Shown: positions 12,601 to 25,348 of the stretch, piece after piece | How positions within the stretch are numbered: the first letter of the stretch is position 1 | Layout: each line of letters opens with the position of its first letter | NCBI GenBank assembly: GCA_025330725.1 | Contig: JAIWND010000005.1 | Coordinates: forward strand, 744,001 to 808,000 | Source of the DNA: Chlamydoabsidia padenii | Taxonomy: Eukaryota > Mucoromycota > Mucoromycetes > Mucorales > Cunninghamellaceae | DNA: 64,000 bases | Direction: 5' to 3' | Program-made: the position numbers and the translations under genes | The notes under the pieces: model-generated | What the model was told of the DNA's origin: nothing | What the model saw: only the letters and a program-made list of their open reading frames with translations | The model's database searches: none

Positions 12601-13434
12601 AGATTTGATTCATGCAATTGAAGGCGGTATTTAATTCAGATCCCGATTCTGCATGAATTTCCCAATCCAGCTAACCAAGTGTCGTTGCCAGGGGTAACCG
12701 AGGAGAGGATCAATTCACGTTTAAAAAAAAAAAACCAGAGACTTTTCATCATGATATGCTTATTACCGGGGTCAAAAACCATTTAAATTCCGAAATATCA
12801 AACAAAAACGAGGAAATGACAACTACATAGTAAATGTTATTTTTGACAATATGTTTATTCAGTGTTATTATTTCTGAATTCTATCTAATAGGAGGTATTA
12901 TTTCTGACGTATGACTAATAAGAGTTATTATTCAAATGGTGTATCTTATGGTGTAGATGGTGTAGAAAGATATCTGACTTCATCCTCATCCATTTCATCT
13001 TCATCTTCATCTTTTTTTTTTTTGCAAATGACAGGAAAAAGTCATGGTAATCTTAAACATACTGGCACAAGGGTCTGAGCACGTTGCTTACTAAGTAATA
13101 TTTGTTGGTAATACAATGGAGAAAAAAATATAACCACTTTAATCATTAGTACCGGTTGGTAATTGAGTGAGAAGCAGTGGTTTTTCCACGTATGAATATA
13201 GAATCCATCCACGGGAAGGTTGTAGTGGGTAGTTCCTACTATTAAAAAAAGACAAAGGCAAAGACAACATGTGATACATAATAATACAATGATAACTTTA
13301 TTGACATAGGAATGAATAAATAAATATTATCAAAAAGAGAGAGAGGAGGGGAGACATAAACTAAAGTGAACGGGGAGAAGCATATAATGTATGTAGTTGT
13401 GTGTATGTATATATAAATATATAAAAGAGAGCCT
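12601..13434. other. Intergenic plus GATA-factor 3' UTR
   Basis: Contains an element-like TTCAGATCCCG at 12635-12645. A degenerate tandem repeat lies about 12850-12935 (TTATTATTTCTGA...CTAATAGGA/AGAG units). The minus-strand 3' UTR of the GATA gene follows (ATAAA-rich, about 13250-13430). No gene seen. Confidence 0.4.
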
Positions 13435-15324
13435 TCATTGTTGAGAGAGAGCACCTGTACCATGGACAATCGATTGAGCTTTAGACACCATATCCCATAA
13501 AGGTTTCGATAATTGAGCCAAGGCACGCACATGTTCCGGTTGCACCTTCCTTCGTAATGATGTCAAACTTCGTAAAGCTTCATCCCAATCTTCCAATTCC
13601 ACAAATTCAGGACCAGGTTGTTGTTGTCGTTGTCGATAAAAGTCAGCATGGTAATCAGTATTATTCATCGTGGTAGGTGCTGTTGTTGATGATGTGGTTG
13701 AAGTAAAAGCAGAAGACGATGAGTTTGGTTGTGATACAGTATTCCGATTGGCTGTTGTTGGGTGAAGAGGTGAGGGATGATGGATGGATGGTGGTGATGA
13801 TCCTGTATTAAGTGCTGGTGATGTTGTTGGTCGTAATGGTGGTAGTGAGAAAAGTGGTAAAGAGGTAGAAGAAGTAGAAGAAGAAGAATGTGTTGATGAC
13901 TTGGTGGTTGTGGTGATAGGAGGTCGATTATCATGATAAAATGGATTTAACTGTGCTGATCGTCGTTCTGATGAGATGGGTGGAAGTGAGAGTGAGGAAG
14001 ACGAGCTGTCATCAGTTCTCATAGATGATGTTAATCTCGTCGTGGTGGATGTATGTTGCTGTTGTTGTCGATGATCCGTTTGTACCAATGCTGATAAAGA
14101 TGGAGACCTAGATGCTGATGATGGTGATGGTGAAGAGGAAGAAGAAGTGGATGCAACAGAAGATGATATCAGTGAAGATGGTGACACTGGTGCTGAGAAT
14201 GTGCCTGTTACTGATCCAGGTGGGAGGATGGTTCGTTTGGGTACAATGTAATCTTCAATAGCAGGTACAGATGATATAGATGCTGATACAGGTGAGTGTT
14301 GATTAGCCGTGGTTGATGCTGTTGTCCGACTTCGTTTCCCTTTTCCTAACCCATCTATTTCTTGAGGTTTAACCCTTTTTCGATATGGTTTTCGGGGTTT
14401 CTTTACTGTTTCATCGAGTTGATTGTCACCATGATTTCTTATTTGCCGTTCCTGTTCCTGTTGTTGCTGTTGCTGGTGGTGTTCTTCATCATCGTCCAGT
14501 TGATCGTATTCATCCCCGTCGCTTGCATCAATACTACCACCACCACCGTCCGCCGCCACCACCATTAATCGTTTCCTCCTTTTGATGACACTACGCTTCA
14601 TGCTCACAGGTCGATGGACATGATGTAGTTTGTAATAAAGACCGCATGCATTACAAATCGTGTTGCCATCACCATCACGGCGCCATAGAGGTGTTGTAGT
14701 TGTTCGACAGTTCGCACACATCAAGCTGGTATGTCGATGGACTTGGTGTTGATTGAATGCTGGGCAACCTGCACAAGAAGATGATCCACCTGTTCCATTA
14801 CATTTACCCCCACCAGGACATGTGCCCGAGACCAAACCTTCAGAATCATTGGTGCTGCTGCAGCTTTGTGGTTGTGATTTTTTTGGCTGTGTGTTGCGTT
14901 TCATAGTTGTTGGTCGATAAGTATGTCTTGCTTTGAGATAGAGACCACAGGCATTACATATGGTATCGCCATTAGGTGCTCGCCGCCAGAGTGGAGTAGT
15001 AGTTGTCCCACAATTAGAGCACTGTGTTGCTGAGACTTGATTGTTCATCTTGACCATTACCAAGGAAGTGTTTGAATTCGTTGAATCGTTGTCCGCAGTT
15101 GAGGTGTATGACGTTGCTTGTGTTGATGATGAAGTTGCTGTTGTCTTGTGTGGTATCTGCTGTTCTATAACATCCTCCGTATTGGATGTTGAAACTTGTT
15201 GTCGTTGTACTGGTGGAATCGATGAGTTGTTGTTTATTGTTGATAAAGAGGAAGAGGGAATAGGGTGAGAAGATGATATCGTATTTGAATGATCGGATAC
15301 GGCTATTAAAGATGATGCATTCAT
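13435..15324 (-). CDS. sreA: Iron-responsive GATA repressor (SREA/Sre1/Urbs1/Fep1 family)
   Basis: Single-exon, 629-residue nuclear DNA-binding protein. Two GATA zinc fingers of type C-x2-C-x17-C-x2-C lie at about residues 102-126 and 203-227. Between them (169-187) is the Cys-rich module C-x5-C-x8-C-x2-C ([19 protein letters not shown]). This module is diagnostic of the fungal siderophore/iron-uptake repressors and is thought to sense iron, possibly through an Fe-S cluster (family knowledge). Each finger is followed by a basic arm (MKRN.., [11 protein letters not shown]). The rest is Ser/Thr/Gln-rich low complexity with a short conserved-looking C-terminus (about residues 565-629). The promoter side carries a 71-bp A tract. 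Predicted role: repression of iron-acquisition genes when iron is replete. Confidence 0.9.
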   Translation of the reverse strand: MNASSLIAVSDHSNTISSSHPIPSSSLSTINNNSSIPPVQRQQVSTSNTEDVIEQQIPHKTTATSSSTQATSYTSTADNDSTNSNTSLVMVKMNNQVSATQCSNCGTTTTPLWRRAPNGDTICNACGLYLKARHTYRPTTMKRNTQPKKSQPQSCSSTNDSEGLVSGTCPGGGKCNGTGGSSSCAGCPAFNQHQVHRHTSLMCANCRTTTTPLWRRDGDGNTICNACGLYYKLHHVHRPVSMKRSVIKRRKRLMVVAADGGGGSIDASDGDEYDQLDDDEEHHQQQQQQEQERQIRNHGDNQLDETVKKPRKPYRKRVKPQEIDGLGKGKRSRTTASTTANQHSPVSASISSVPAIEDYIVPKRTILPPGSVTGTFSAPVSPSSLISSSVASTSSSSSPSPSSASRSPSLSALVQTDHRQQQQHTSTTTRLTSSMRTDDSSSSSLSLPPISSERRSAQLNPFYHDNRPPITTTTKSSTHSSSSTSSTSLPLFSLPPLRPTTSPALNTGSSPPSIHHPSPLHPTTANRNTVSQPNSSSSAFTSTTSSTTAPTTMNNTDYHADFYRQRQQQPGPEFVELEDWDEALRSLTSLRRKVQPEHVRALAQLSKPLWDMVSKAQSIVHGTGALSQQ

Positions 15325-15386
15325 TATTGTTTATAAATATTCCCTCCACTGAATATCATAAAAATAAGAGAAAGAAGAAAGAAAGA

Positions 15387-15460
<74 letters not shown>

Positions 15461-15661
15461 TTTTTTGATCATGATTGTATACGTAGTATTATAAAATTAC
15501 AATCCCGCATGCCCCGCCCTATTGGTTACACCGAAGGAATCTATCACCACTTTTTTTGATCTAATCAATCAATCAATGATACAGTAAATTATCAATTGGG
15601 GACACATTTTATTTCAATATATATAAAGGGTAGCATATCAGATCTAATTTAAACAAACAAA
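15325..15661. other. Promoter region of the GATA gene with 71-bp poly(dA:dT) tract
   Basis: An uninterrupted run of 71 A (plus strand) lies at 15388-15458, i.e. T on the transcribed-gene sense strand, 63 bp upstream of the GATA start. An element-like TTACAATCCCGC (about 15496-15507) follows. The 3' UTR of the chitin synthase occupies 15600-15661. Confidence 0.5.
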
Positions 15662-18600
15662 CTATAGTGTAGATTCCCGTTCAGCCAGAATATCTTCAAT
15701 CATGTTGTTGATAAAGTCCCTTTGACTAGTCATATCCACACCAAAGGTTTTGGAGAGAGAATCCCGGACTTGTTTCTTTGTCAGAGTCATCAGATCGTGT
15801 TCTTGTAATAATCGTTCAATTTCTTGTACAATAGCCGCTTCGCTAGGCCCGCCATCGACACCGTTTCCACCGCCATTAGAAGAAGAATTCATCATCAGCA
15901 TCATCATCAATTTGTCTTGATCAGTTGATAATGTCGGTTTGGAATCACCACCATTGTTGTAAGAGCGATGAGATCGAGTAGTAATCGATTGTTTTTCATT
16001 TCGTACATCATCCAATTCATTCTGCCATTGTTGGTGCATCAATTGATGTTCATGATCCGCCCACCGTTGTACAGGGATACTGGAAGGATCAAATACATTG
16101 GCCTGTTGCTTATCCTTGAGTTTCTTGGCTTTCTTGTTGTTATTGCCCGAAGGAGTTTCACCCACCACGATACGTGTGTTACCCCAAGAGAAATCGTCAA
16201 AGTGCCAGAATGCATAGAGGGGAATAAAGAAGGAGAAGACCGGAATAGCCAAGATATAAACAATCATCCACCCAACATGTTCCCATTTGCGTCGGGTAAT
16301 AAAAATAATCGCCTGAAGACCATATACACCAGCCAAAGTAATGATCGACATGAGGGGGACTTGACTAGTACTGGTACATAATTGGTAGATCAGATAGCCA
16401 AGATAACATACCACAGCTGGCATCACCAAAGTGCTGAGAAGATCCAACATGACCACAAACCGCATAGAGAAGCAACAGAAACCGCATAACTGGGGTAAAA
16501 ACATAAGTTCACCGAGATTATGGATTGTCGAGTTAATCCAGCGCCGACGTTGGGATAATAACACCTGCCATTGATCCGGCTAAAGAGAGAGAAGGAGAAG
16601 AAGAAGAAGAAGAAAAAAAAAAAGAAAGGAATGAGTTCATCAATTGAGTTGTACCTTTTTTCTTTTCTTTTATGGATTATACATACCGCATTGGTTCTAC
16701 AACTAGCATCAGGGTTAAACTTGGTTTTGTAAGTAGGGAAGTGCTTGAGAATGAGTGTGGTCAAGTAACGATCTTCGCCCAGGTGGAGCAAGTTTTTCTT
16801 GTGGAGAGTATTGACGTTGTTTTCCGCATAATCCGCAATAACTTGGTGAGATGCCAAAAGAGGTTGGTTTTTAGTCGCCGCACGCACCCGATACATACAA
16901 AAACAACCAGGCAAGCAGGTCACTGAGCCAAAGAGAGATTCGAAAGCCTTGGCCAAGTGATGTGAGATATAATATTCGTATACTTGAATCATCGTCACCC
17001 AAGATTCTTTTTCGTTAGACAGCACGGTTTCCCCACAAAGTCCCACCAATTTCGGATCCCGCACAAAAGAAGACACCATATGGTTTAATGCATCCGCCGC
17101 TACTTCTGTATCAGCATCCACCATAAGCACCAGTTCATAAAACGATGGCAGTACCCCAATCACATTCTTGAGTTGATGATGCATTTCCAGCTCAAGAGGT
17201 GTCATTGGTAAATCATAGTGGATCTTGTTCAAAAACCGCATCAGGATCATTTGCGAATCCCGTTTGCCCCGATTTCCCGATTTTTGTCGTTCATCAGCCG
17301 TGCCCACCTTTACCACCACCAAGAAAGGTACCACATGACCATGACAGTGATAGAGTCCCGAGTAAACCTTGGCTCGATTGTGCTGGCGTTGTCCTTCACC
17401 AAGAGAGATAAAATCCATCGGCAGAGGTTCTTCATCCATTTGATCATCAGGCTCCACACCTAAAATATCCAAGACAATCCGAGGAGTTGATCTGTCATTG
17501 CCACTTCCCACAATCATACCATCTGCAATCAGGAAGAGGAGTTTGCGTTGGTCGTCGTACTTCATCACTGCCAAGGAGTCGATCGTCTTGCGTAGAGAGT
17601 CTTCACCTTCAGTATAACAAGGTACTTGGCAGATAATGAATTTGTCATTGTAGAATTGATCATCACCAATTGCTGCTGATGTCGCAGTTGCCCCATTGTC
17701 GCCACCAGAGCAAGCAGCACCTGCGGCAGAAGAATCGATGGCTTGATTAGGTGGAAGTGAGACATAAGAATGTTGGCCCAATCGAAATGCCGCCAAAAAC
17801 TTGAAGAGGATTACGCTGCATAAAAAGGCGGTGATTAAAAGTAGTAGGTACTCCGATAGTTGGCATTGTAGAGCATTCCTGGTGTCCACCTTTCCCACAA
17901 AGAAGAGATTCCGCATACAGGTCAATTGTCGAGCACGTAAACCAGCATCCATAGGCAAAGCGTCAAAATGTGCCGAGATATCCGTCCCAGCCAATTGACG
18001 AAACAGTTCGGTGATACTATTGTCGATGAAATCCATATTTACGCCGCCTGAGGATGATGATGATGTTGACCGGTGTTGATTTAAGCTGCTAGTACTGTTT
18101 CCATTCGATGTTGTGCTGTTGTTATTAAAAAGAGTGCCATTGCGTTGTTGCCCGTCCAATGTCATATTGGTCGAACCATCACCTGATGTAGAAGCAAAAG
18201 AGGAAGAGGAAGGTGTCATGCCAGGAGGATATTGAAGTGCACGTCCACCTTTCATGTACGATGTCAGATCATACACATGATCATGCAGGATCGCCCATTG
18301 TCGCTGTGTGTTAATTCCCCCGATTTGCACAGGCATCGATGCTTGGTTTTGTATATCCACAGGATCGTAGCCCATAAATCCTAATCGATAGTTCTTGCGC
18401 ATATATACCATTTGTTCAAAATACCAATCGGGTCGATAGTCCGCCTTGAAATACCGAAAGTCGTGATAGCTAGCAGTAGTGTCGGTTATGTTTACATGAG
18501 CCGCCAGTGTCACCTCCTTGGGAATGGGTTGATTATGGTGGATGCCTTCGCAAAGCGCAGAGACCTGGACAGGAAACAGATCGCTTGCATCTTGACCTGC

Positions 18601-21600
18601 ATATTGGTAGAGAGAAGACGCCGGAATGACTTCGGATGCCCAGTGCCGAGGAGCAAAAGAAGTTAGATCAAACACTTCACCACGGATCGAGATATACGCA
18701 TTGTCCTTGTCACTTTTTGATTGGAGTTCAGATTGAGTAAACAGGTCTTGATGAGGGCATACCAGCTGTCCAAAGAAGGCAATAAACCAAACCATCGCCG
18801 CACAAAGGAGAAGGATAAAAAAGCACAAGGTGACCTTTTCCCGCCAAGCCATTCGAATATCAGATCGGCGCATACCACCAACATAGTGAAGGACAAAGCT
18901 TGGAAGCCACCAGGTTGTCAGCCAAGTCATGCACACCCAAATTCCTCGAGATCGACTGACGCCCAAACTTGGTGTTTTGATGCATTGACGTTGTTGTTTC
19001 TTCCGCTTTTGTGATTGTTGTTGATTTCGTTGCGGAGATGACTTCTTTTCACCACCATTATTGTCGTTATCAGCATCATTATCATCACCGTCGTGGGAGT
19101 TTGCTGTCACCGTAGTATTATCATTATGTGCATTATTATCACCCTGTCTTGGTGTGGAGGTATAGGTTGAATCCGTGTCCATGTCGCCGTTTAAATAATT
19201 ACCATCACCGCATAAATAAGAAGAGGGGCACATCGAATCAGTTTCCATATGATTTCCAGGGCCATGACCATAGCAGCTTCCAGATACTACAGAGCCATTA
19301 TCCATTGACATATCATAGCATGATGGGTTTCGAGAACAGGAAGGTGTCATGTCATCGTCTAATCATACAAAGGTAAGAGTTGGTAACATAAGATTTTTTT
19401 TTCTTTTCTTACCGAATGGGATTCCCTTGGTGATGCATTTCAATCGTTTCTGTTCCCGCTTTTCGATATTTCGTAACATGGATTCCAAAGTATACCAAGT
19501 AGGATGAGACAAATATACCTATAAACATAGAAGAGTAAGGAGAGGGAGAGAAAAAGAGAGGAAGAAGAAAAAAAAAGTAAGTAAAGGTTCATGAATGTAT
19601 GTCCTTGAACTTACCGTGGTCTGATCGTCCATAATTATAAAATCATGCTGATCCCAAGCAAAAGCATCCTTGATAGTGTAACAAAGATAAAGAGGATCAT
19701 CATTGCTATGGTCATCCCCTTCTTCCTCCAGGACAGCAGCATACCGTAAGGCACATTCGTCAAAAGACATTGAGGTGTAAGATGGTCGTTTGAGTTTATT
19801 TGCGAGATCGGCCAAATGTAGGTATCGGACTTGACTTGCCACAGTTTTCGAATCACAAGATTGAGGTAGAGACAGGCTATTGGGTCGTAGACAAAGAACC
19901 CACCATGTGTTGGAGGGCTGGATAATCGATTGGATCATATCTAAAATCGCAGAGCATGGATCTCGTAAATGATGTGGTTGTTCAGTTACTATTGTTGGAG
20001 CAGTTGATGTCGCATCGCCTTTGTTGTTCCTCTTTTTGCTTTTATTGTTATCACCAGATTCAAGAGAGAAGAGTTCCTGGCCAAGTTCGAGGATGCATTG
20101 TGTTGGACTAAACAAAGAAGCAGCATCAGCATAGGACTGTGTTGTTAGTCGATCGCCAAAAGAGTAGGTTGAATAGTAGCTGTATGCACCAGTGTACTTT
20201 TGAATCCCGAGGACAGTATCGCTTGAGTGGTACCAAGTTGCTTGCTTTTTGGCTGTTATTGTAGATGCTAGTTTTCCTGCCGCTTTTGCTATTGTTGATT
20301 TCGGTGATGAAGAAGTAGCGATGGTACTGAATGCTTTTCCCAATTGTTGGTGAGGGTGCTCGGTTGATGGTGTAATACCTTGCCATGCTTTGATAAATCC
20401 AGGATCATTGAAGAGAGACATACATGGTGAAGAAGATGGCTGTTGTTTTAAAGCTGGCAAGACGTTTCTATCGTTATCGGTATCTCCCAATACGTTGGGA
20501 TCATCGTCGAAGAATTGTCGTAGCAGCATGTCGTGGAGGTGTTCGTTAGCAAATGTCATACAGAATTCGTCAAAGGTGTCTACCGCACCAGAGTAAGTCG
20601 ATCCCGATGACAAAGACGCTGCTGTGTTGTTGTTTGAGACGCTATCATTAGAAGAAGAAGAAGAAGAGGAAGAAGAGCCAGACGCACCCGGGAAATCAAC
20701 CACATTCATTGTATTAAAGACCTGATCCTTGCTGCAGAGACGCCCATTCACTCTGTAAATGATCCATGCAACGATTTGATTGTAAAGAGTTTGACATAAA
20801 GCATCACGTTGATGATACGCTTGTTGAGGACTGAGTACATGTGTGGTCAGATCATGGTGCACCAAACGGGTCTTGTAGATCAAGACGTTTTCGAGGGCAC
20901 TCGGGTCCACACCTAAAAGGTCAGCTGCAGTATCCAAAAGTCCAAGGGATTTCACCTGTGCTGCCACCTTTCCAGAATCAGAGTCGTAATTCCCACTGTT
21001 ATTGTTCGATATATTACTCGTAGCATTAGTGACATTGACGCCTTCAGGGTCTTGAGTAAATTGAATATGACCCAAATGTAAGATCGCCGCCAGTATACGC
21101 ATGAGTTGTCGCCAGGTCTGCTTTGTGATACCAATCGATGTAGCACAGCGTCGTGTTTGTCGATACCTATCGGTGTAGAGATCGATCATCGATTGAGTCG
21201 GTCGAGGTTCCTTGTGTTGATTCTTGGACAAAAAGCCATTCCCAATGTATTGATTACTGCCGCCATGTTGCTGGTGGAGATGTTGATGAATATAGTCGAG
21301 GTGCAAATCCGCCTTTTCTTGATCACTGGCACCATACATTAAATAGTAAAAGATATGGAAGATTTTGTCATCGCTTGTTGATCCACCGTTCATAGAATTA
21401 GAGGAGTATGCTTGATTTGAGGGAGGAGTCGTAGTTGTCAGTGTGGTCGAGGTGTCTAGAACACAACTGGTCCATTTTGCGCCAATCATTCGTCCCCGAT
21501 CATTGAATTGATAGCTGGTCACCTTGGCCATTTTCGATATATTGCTGCCCAAGAGAGTTTGAGTATGACCAAAGGAATCAATCAGATGATGTGCGTTGTC

Positions 21601-22200
21601 GATCAAGTAGTGTACCTTTTTTTTATTGGCGTTTGGGTTGCTGTGAGTACAAAGTGTGAATAGATGATGCAAGATCCAATGGTGCATTTCTGATTTGCCG
21701 CTACCACTCGTTCCACTAGTAAAAAAAAAAAATGCAAATGTTTAATATAAAATATTATTGTTCTTTTTGACCTTCTTCTTTTAGATTTACCTGAGAATGA
21801 TAGATTGATCTTGACCTGTACGACGCATATAAAAGTAAGCTTGATTGATATGTTGGAATATATGTGGCGGCAGAGAGTAATTTTGATGTTGGTAGTGATG
21901 ATGTTGGTGATGTTGGTGATGATGATGTGGTGAAGTAGGTGTATTACCATTCCCATTACCTTTGTATTCGGTAAAGTAAAGATTGCTTGTATCTTCAATG
22001 AAATGTCGAACATCTTTATATGGGTTGACAGTTATAAGAATTGGATGAGCAATTCGAGTGAAGATTTTGTCTTGTAAGAATCGAGATCGTATGGTGGATG
22101 TGATAGAGTCTTCATTGATACCATCTTGGAGGTCGACCAAATCATCTGGTATTGTCGTCGGAGTAGATATCGGCAGTTGTTGTGGTTGTTGTGGCGGCAT
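15662..22200 (-). CDS. Class V-type chitin synthase with N-terminal myosin-motor-like domain
   Basis: Five exons (22200-21791, 21715-19615, 19518-19413, 19358-16687, 16579-15662) join exactly to 2068 residues. Order: a myosin head-like domain (residues about 40-800) with an intact P-loop GTSGSGKSE at 138-146; two TM helices (about 1010-1075); cytochrome b5-like segments ([26 protein letters not shown]); another TM; the chitin synthase catalytic core with DADTEV, GEDRYLT (about 1745) and SQRRRW (about 1770); several TM helices; and a C-terminal DEK_C-like helix bundle (about 2010-2068). It polymerises UDP-GlcNAc into wall chitin at hyphal tips and septa (family knowledge). The motor looks degenerate: where switch I (NxNSSRFGK) is expected the text is [11 protein letters not shown], and the switch II place reads VDFPGASG. 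Confidence 0.92.
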
Positions 22201-23924
22201 TAACTGTTAGTAGTGTTGTAGTGGTTGGCGAATAACTACAAAGCAAACTATTCCAATATAATGACTGTTGTTGTTGTGTATTCTACCAAGAGAGATAAAT
22301 CTAAAAAGAAGATGAAATAAATGAGTTAGAATTAGTTGAATGCAGTGTAATAAACATGAACCTCCTTCATGTTCCTCCCCCCCCTAAGCACATAAAGAGA
22401 CCATCCCCTCTTTCCTCTCCCCCTTTATTTTATCTCGTAAAAACCATCACCCCCCCCTTCCTACTGTCTCCTTTCTTTTTTTTTTTCACCGACAGCCCCC
22501 CTCTTAAATATAGATTTATGTATTTACCTGTAGAGCACGTTGGTATTTTCCTGTTTCATCATTGTGTTGACCAATCCACCTAAGAGTAATTATTCAACCA
22601 ACTGACAACAAATGCAGCATTAATAATAAGATTGGGCAAAAGAAGCATATGTAATCATAAAAATGAGAAAAATTTAATTATGAAGGGCGAATCAATATAA
22701 GCATGTTAGCATTTCGGATCAATCGTTTTTGACACCTACCTGCATTTATAAACCACTTGTTCCAAGATGTCTTGACAAGATACATTAAAATGCATACTTT
22801 AGGATTCCACAAATATGCTGATGCATCATCAAATTATTATAACGAGTTAGTAAAACCGTATGACATAAACAGATAGATGTAGAACATTGAGTGTGTATTC
22901 TTCTTTTTGTCTTCTTACCAATTTCCAGGATCAGATTCTTTTTTCTTAACGGTTGATCACAAGACAGTTAGACAAGACACGTCCTAAATAAGTATAAAGA
23001 AGTGAGATATATCGTTAGACTGTACTGTATCATATTTTCTTTTTTTTTTATCCTTACCAATGCATACCACAGACCACCAGGTCTAACCAGTCAATTACCC
23101 TTTGTTCCCACCTTGATATCAATGCTTAAGGGTGATAACGATACTAATGTGTCATTGTTGTTGTTGTTGTATTACAAATGACTGTTGCAATTACCCCACC
23201 ACATCCAACTATTGTTTCTGCTGGGAGATATAGAGTAGACAAGAGCACTTTGTTGATCATGTAGACACCAATAGCCATACGCATGGTTGACGTGTCACTA
23301 TTCGTACCTTGTGTCCTTCGTCGTTATTTGGTGTGATAAGAGTCAAGGTCCTACAATCAATGCCTATATCGAATAAAAAGAAACAAAATGAGAATAATGT
23401 TGGTACAAAGAGTGATAATGGGAAAGTGTATTCCCTTTCTCACATAAAAGAGAATTTGCTCATAAAAGTATCATGATTACCTGTCCATGGGTCGTGGAAT
23501 AAGTTGACCAATAAAGTGATGTTTCTTTGCGTGTGTCATACTGCCAATTAGAATGTAAGTCTGGTGTGATAGATTGACAGTAACTGGATATAGGCCGGTA
23601 GAGAGAAGGTTTCAAAGAGAAAAGAAGGGGGAATTGAAAATACTCATTCGATTTATCTGCATGTCCGCCGACTTTTTTTCAAAACCCGCCAGCGGTATCA
23701 ACCAATGGATTTCTTAGTGGTACATGGGGGGGGGATATAAAAATGTGCCCAGGACCCTTCCCCCAGCTTCCCTAACCTACCTTGGCACCCACCCTCCCAC
23801 ATGATAGGTCTTTTGCAAGAAACAAAGAAAAAATAGGTTTACCAGATCATTCCCTTTTTCTTTTCTTTCCTTTGTAAGGAGAAAGGGAAGGAAAGGTGAC
23901 TAGTCCTTATGTGTCTGACTCGAT

Positions 23925-23964
<40 letters not shown>

Positions 23965-24201
23965 AAAAGAGAGAGAGGATGATGGGTAAGGGGTACCGGC
24001 AGACACTCTTGTGAGAAAAAAAGAAAAAGTCCCGCTCCAGGCGATAGGGCATGCATGTGCCGCGCGGTCACCCATGTTTGCCCGATTAGGCCAAACTCCT
24101 CCCAAGGGATAAAAAAATTTTCTGGGTCAACTGGCCAAATAATAAATATTTCTTGCCAGATTTTCTTTTTTTCTCCCTCTCTTTCTCCCTTCCTTTCTCA
24201 T

Positions 24202-24233
<32 letters not shown>

Positions 24234-24259
24234 TTCAATCCTACCTAATACTTATAACC
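22201..24259. other. Long divergent intergenic region
   Basis: About 2 kb between the chitin synthase start and the second HMG-box gene. The left 1.4 kb is AT-rich with several donor/acceptor-like pairs on the minus strand, compatible with a long, possibly spliced, chitin synthase leader; no conserved ORF is visible. A promoter element is at 23677. Further right are an A-run (about 23926-23962), a CT-rich block and a T-run just before the HMG-box ATG. Confidence 0.4.
23677..23690 (+). promoter_or_regulatory. Recurrent promoter element (TTTCAAAACCCGCC)
   Basis: Perfect copy between the divergent chitin synthase and HMG-box genes. It is 570 bp from the latter and about 1.5 kb from the former, so its target is unclear. 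Confidence 0.45.
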
Positions 24260-25034
24260 ATGCCCACCAACGCTCAAGTAAGTTTAAAACTATATATTAA
24301 CCTTGTCATCATCATCTTCATCATCTTTATTAATCTTACTAACACTGGTTTGTCTTTGTAATTTTTTAGCTAGCAGATGCCTTCAAAACTGTGGGGGAAA
24401 GTATGGTCAAGCTGGGAAAACTCCTGGCTGAAAAAGAAACGAACGGTTCCGCCGCTGCAACTTCCGCCGGTCCCACCACAAAGAAGCGTGTCAAGAAGGA
24501 TGTCAACGCCCCCAAGAAGAACTACTCCTCTTATCTCCACTACTGTATGGCCAATCGTGAACGTTTGATGAAGGCGCATCCAGCTTTAGGCCAACCTGAC
24601 GTGGCGAAACTACTAGGTGAAGAATGGAGAAACCTCACTGACGCACAAAAGGAGGTAAGTGTTGTCAATCGAAATACATATAAAATAAAATAAAAATATC
24701 CCATGTCTCCCCCCCCCTCCTTTTTTTTTGTAATAACACAATACTAACCTGGTTATCTTTATAGCCCTTCCGAAAATCTGCCGATGCTGACAAGGAACGA
24801 TACGAAAAGGAGATGGCCGAATATAAGCCTGCGACTGAAGAAGAATCTGAAGCTGCTGCCTCACCTGCGAAGAAGAGGGCTCGCACTCCTGCTGCTCCTA
24901 AACCTGCCTCTCCCAAACCTGCCGCCGCTGATTCTACCCCCGAAACCGATGACTCTGATGATGACAAGTCCAAGGAAAAGAAGTCTGAAAAGAAAACCAA
25001 AAAGGCCAAGAAAAGCAAAAAGGACAAGAAGTAA
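24260..25034 (+). CDS. HMG-box protein with basic/acidic C-terminal tail
   Basis: Exons 24260-24277, 24370-24654 and 24765-25034 give 190 residues. One HMG box (about residues 51-118) starts NAPKKNYSSYLHYCMANRER and continues PDVAKLLGEEWRNLTDAQKEPF. An Ala/Pro-rich linker and an Asp/Glu- then Lys-rich tail follow. The box is more divergent than that of the 7885 gene, so this resembles Hmo1/HMGB-type chromatin architectural proteins rather than Nhp6. The short N-terminal leader (about 50 residues, LADAFKTVGESMVKLGKLLA) is predicted helical. Exon 1 encodes only six residues. A long T-run in the leader immediately precedes the ATG. The function (DNA bending, chromatin) is from the family only. 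Confidence 0.85.
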
Positions 25035-25348
25035 TCATGGCTATCTACATCGATCCATTGATTTAGTTTATAGTATACAATTTAACACGTCCCCATCTTT
25101 TTTTTTTTTTTTTATCACTTGCACTTTACCCCTCCACTCTTACTATCTATCATTAGTTCCCTTGTTGTTGCCTTTTTTATTATTACAATGCACTATTCGC
25201 ATTCCTTTTTATTATATCAATCACCTTTAGTATTATAATATACAACATGATCTTTGGTATCCATATCAATAAAACAATCTATAACATTATCACAACTATT
25301 ATTAATGACTATGACTATAAATATAAATATAATAGGGGGGATGGGGGG

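Noticed and set aside
14362..14585. Open frames antisense to the GATA gene
   Set aside because: They are mirror images of Gln/Asp/Ser-rich low-complexity coding sequence (poly-Leu/Val or poly-His/Tyr readings) and not independent genes.
15273..15494. Frame with a long poly-Lys run
   Set aside because: Entirely produced by the 71-bp A tract in the GATA promoter.
21603..22013. Alternative minus-strand frame inside the chitin synthase 5' exons
   Set aside because: It is Ile/Thr/His-rich and crosses the intron. The exon model with the P-loop gives an exact 2068-residue frame.
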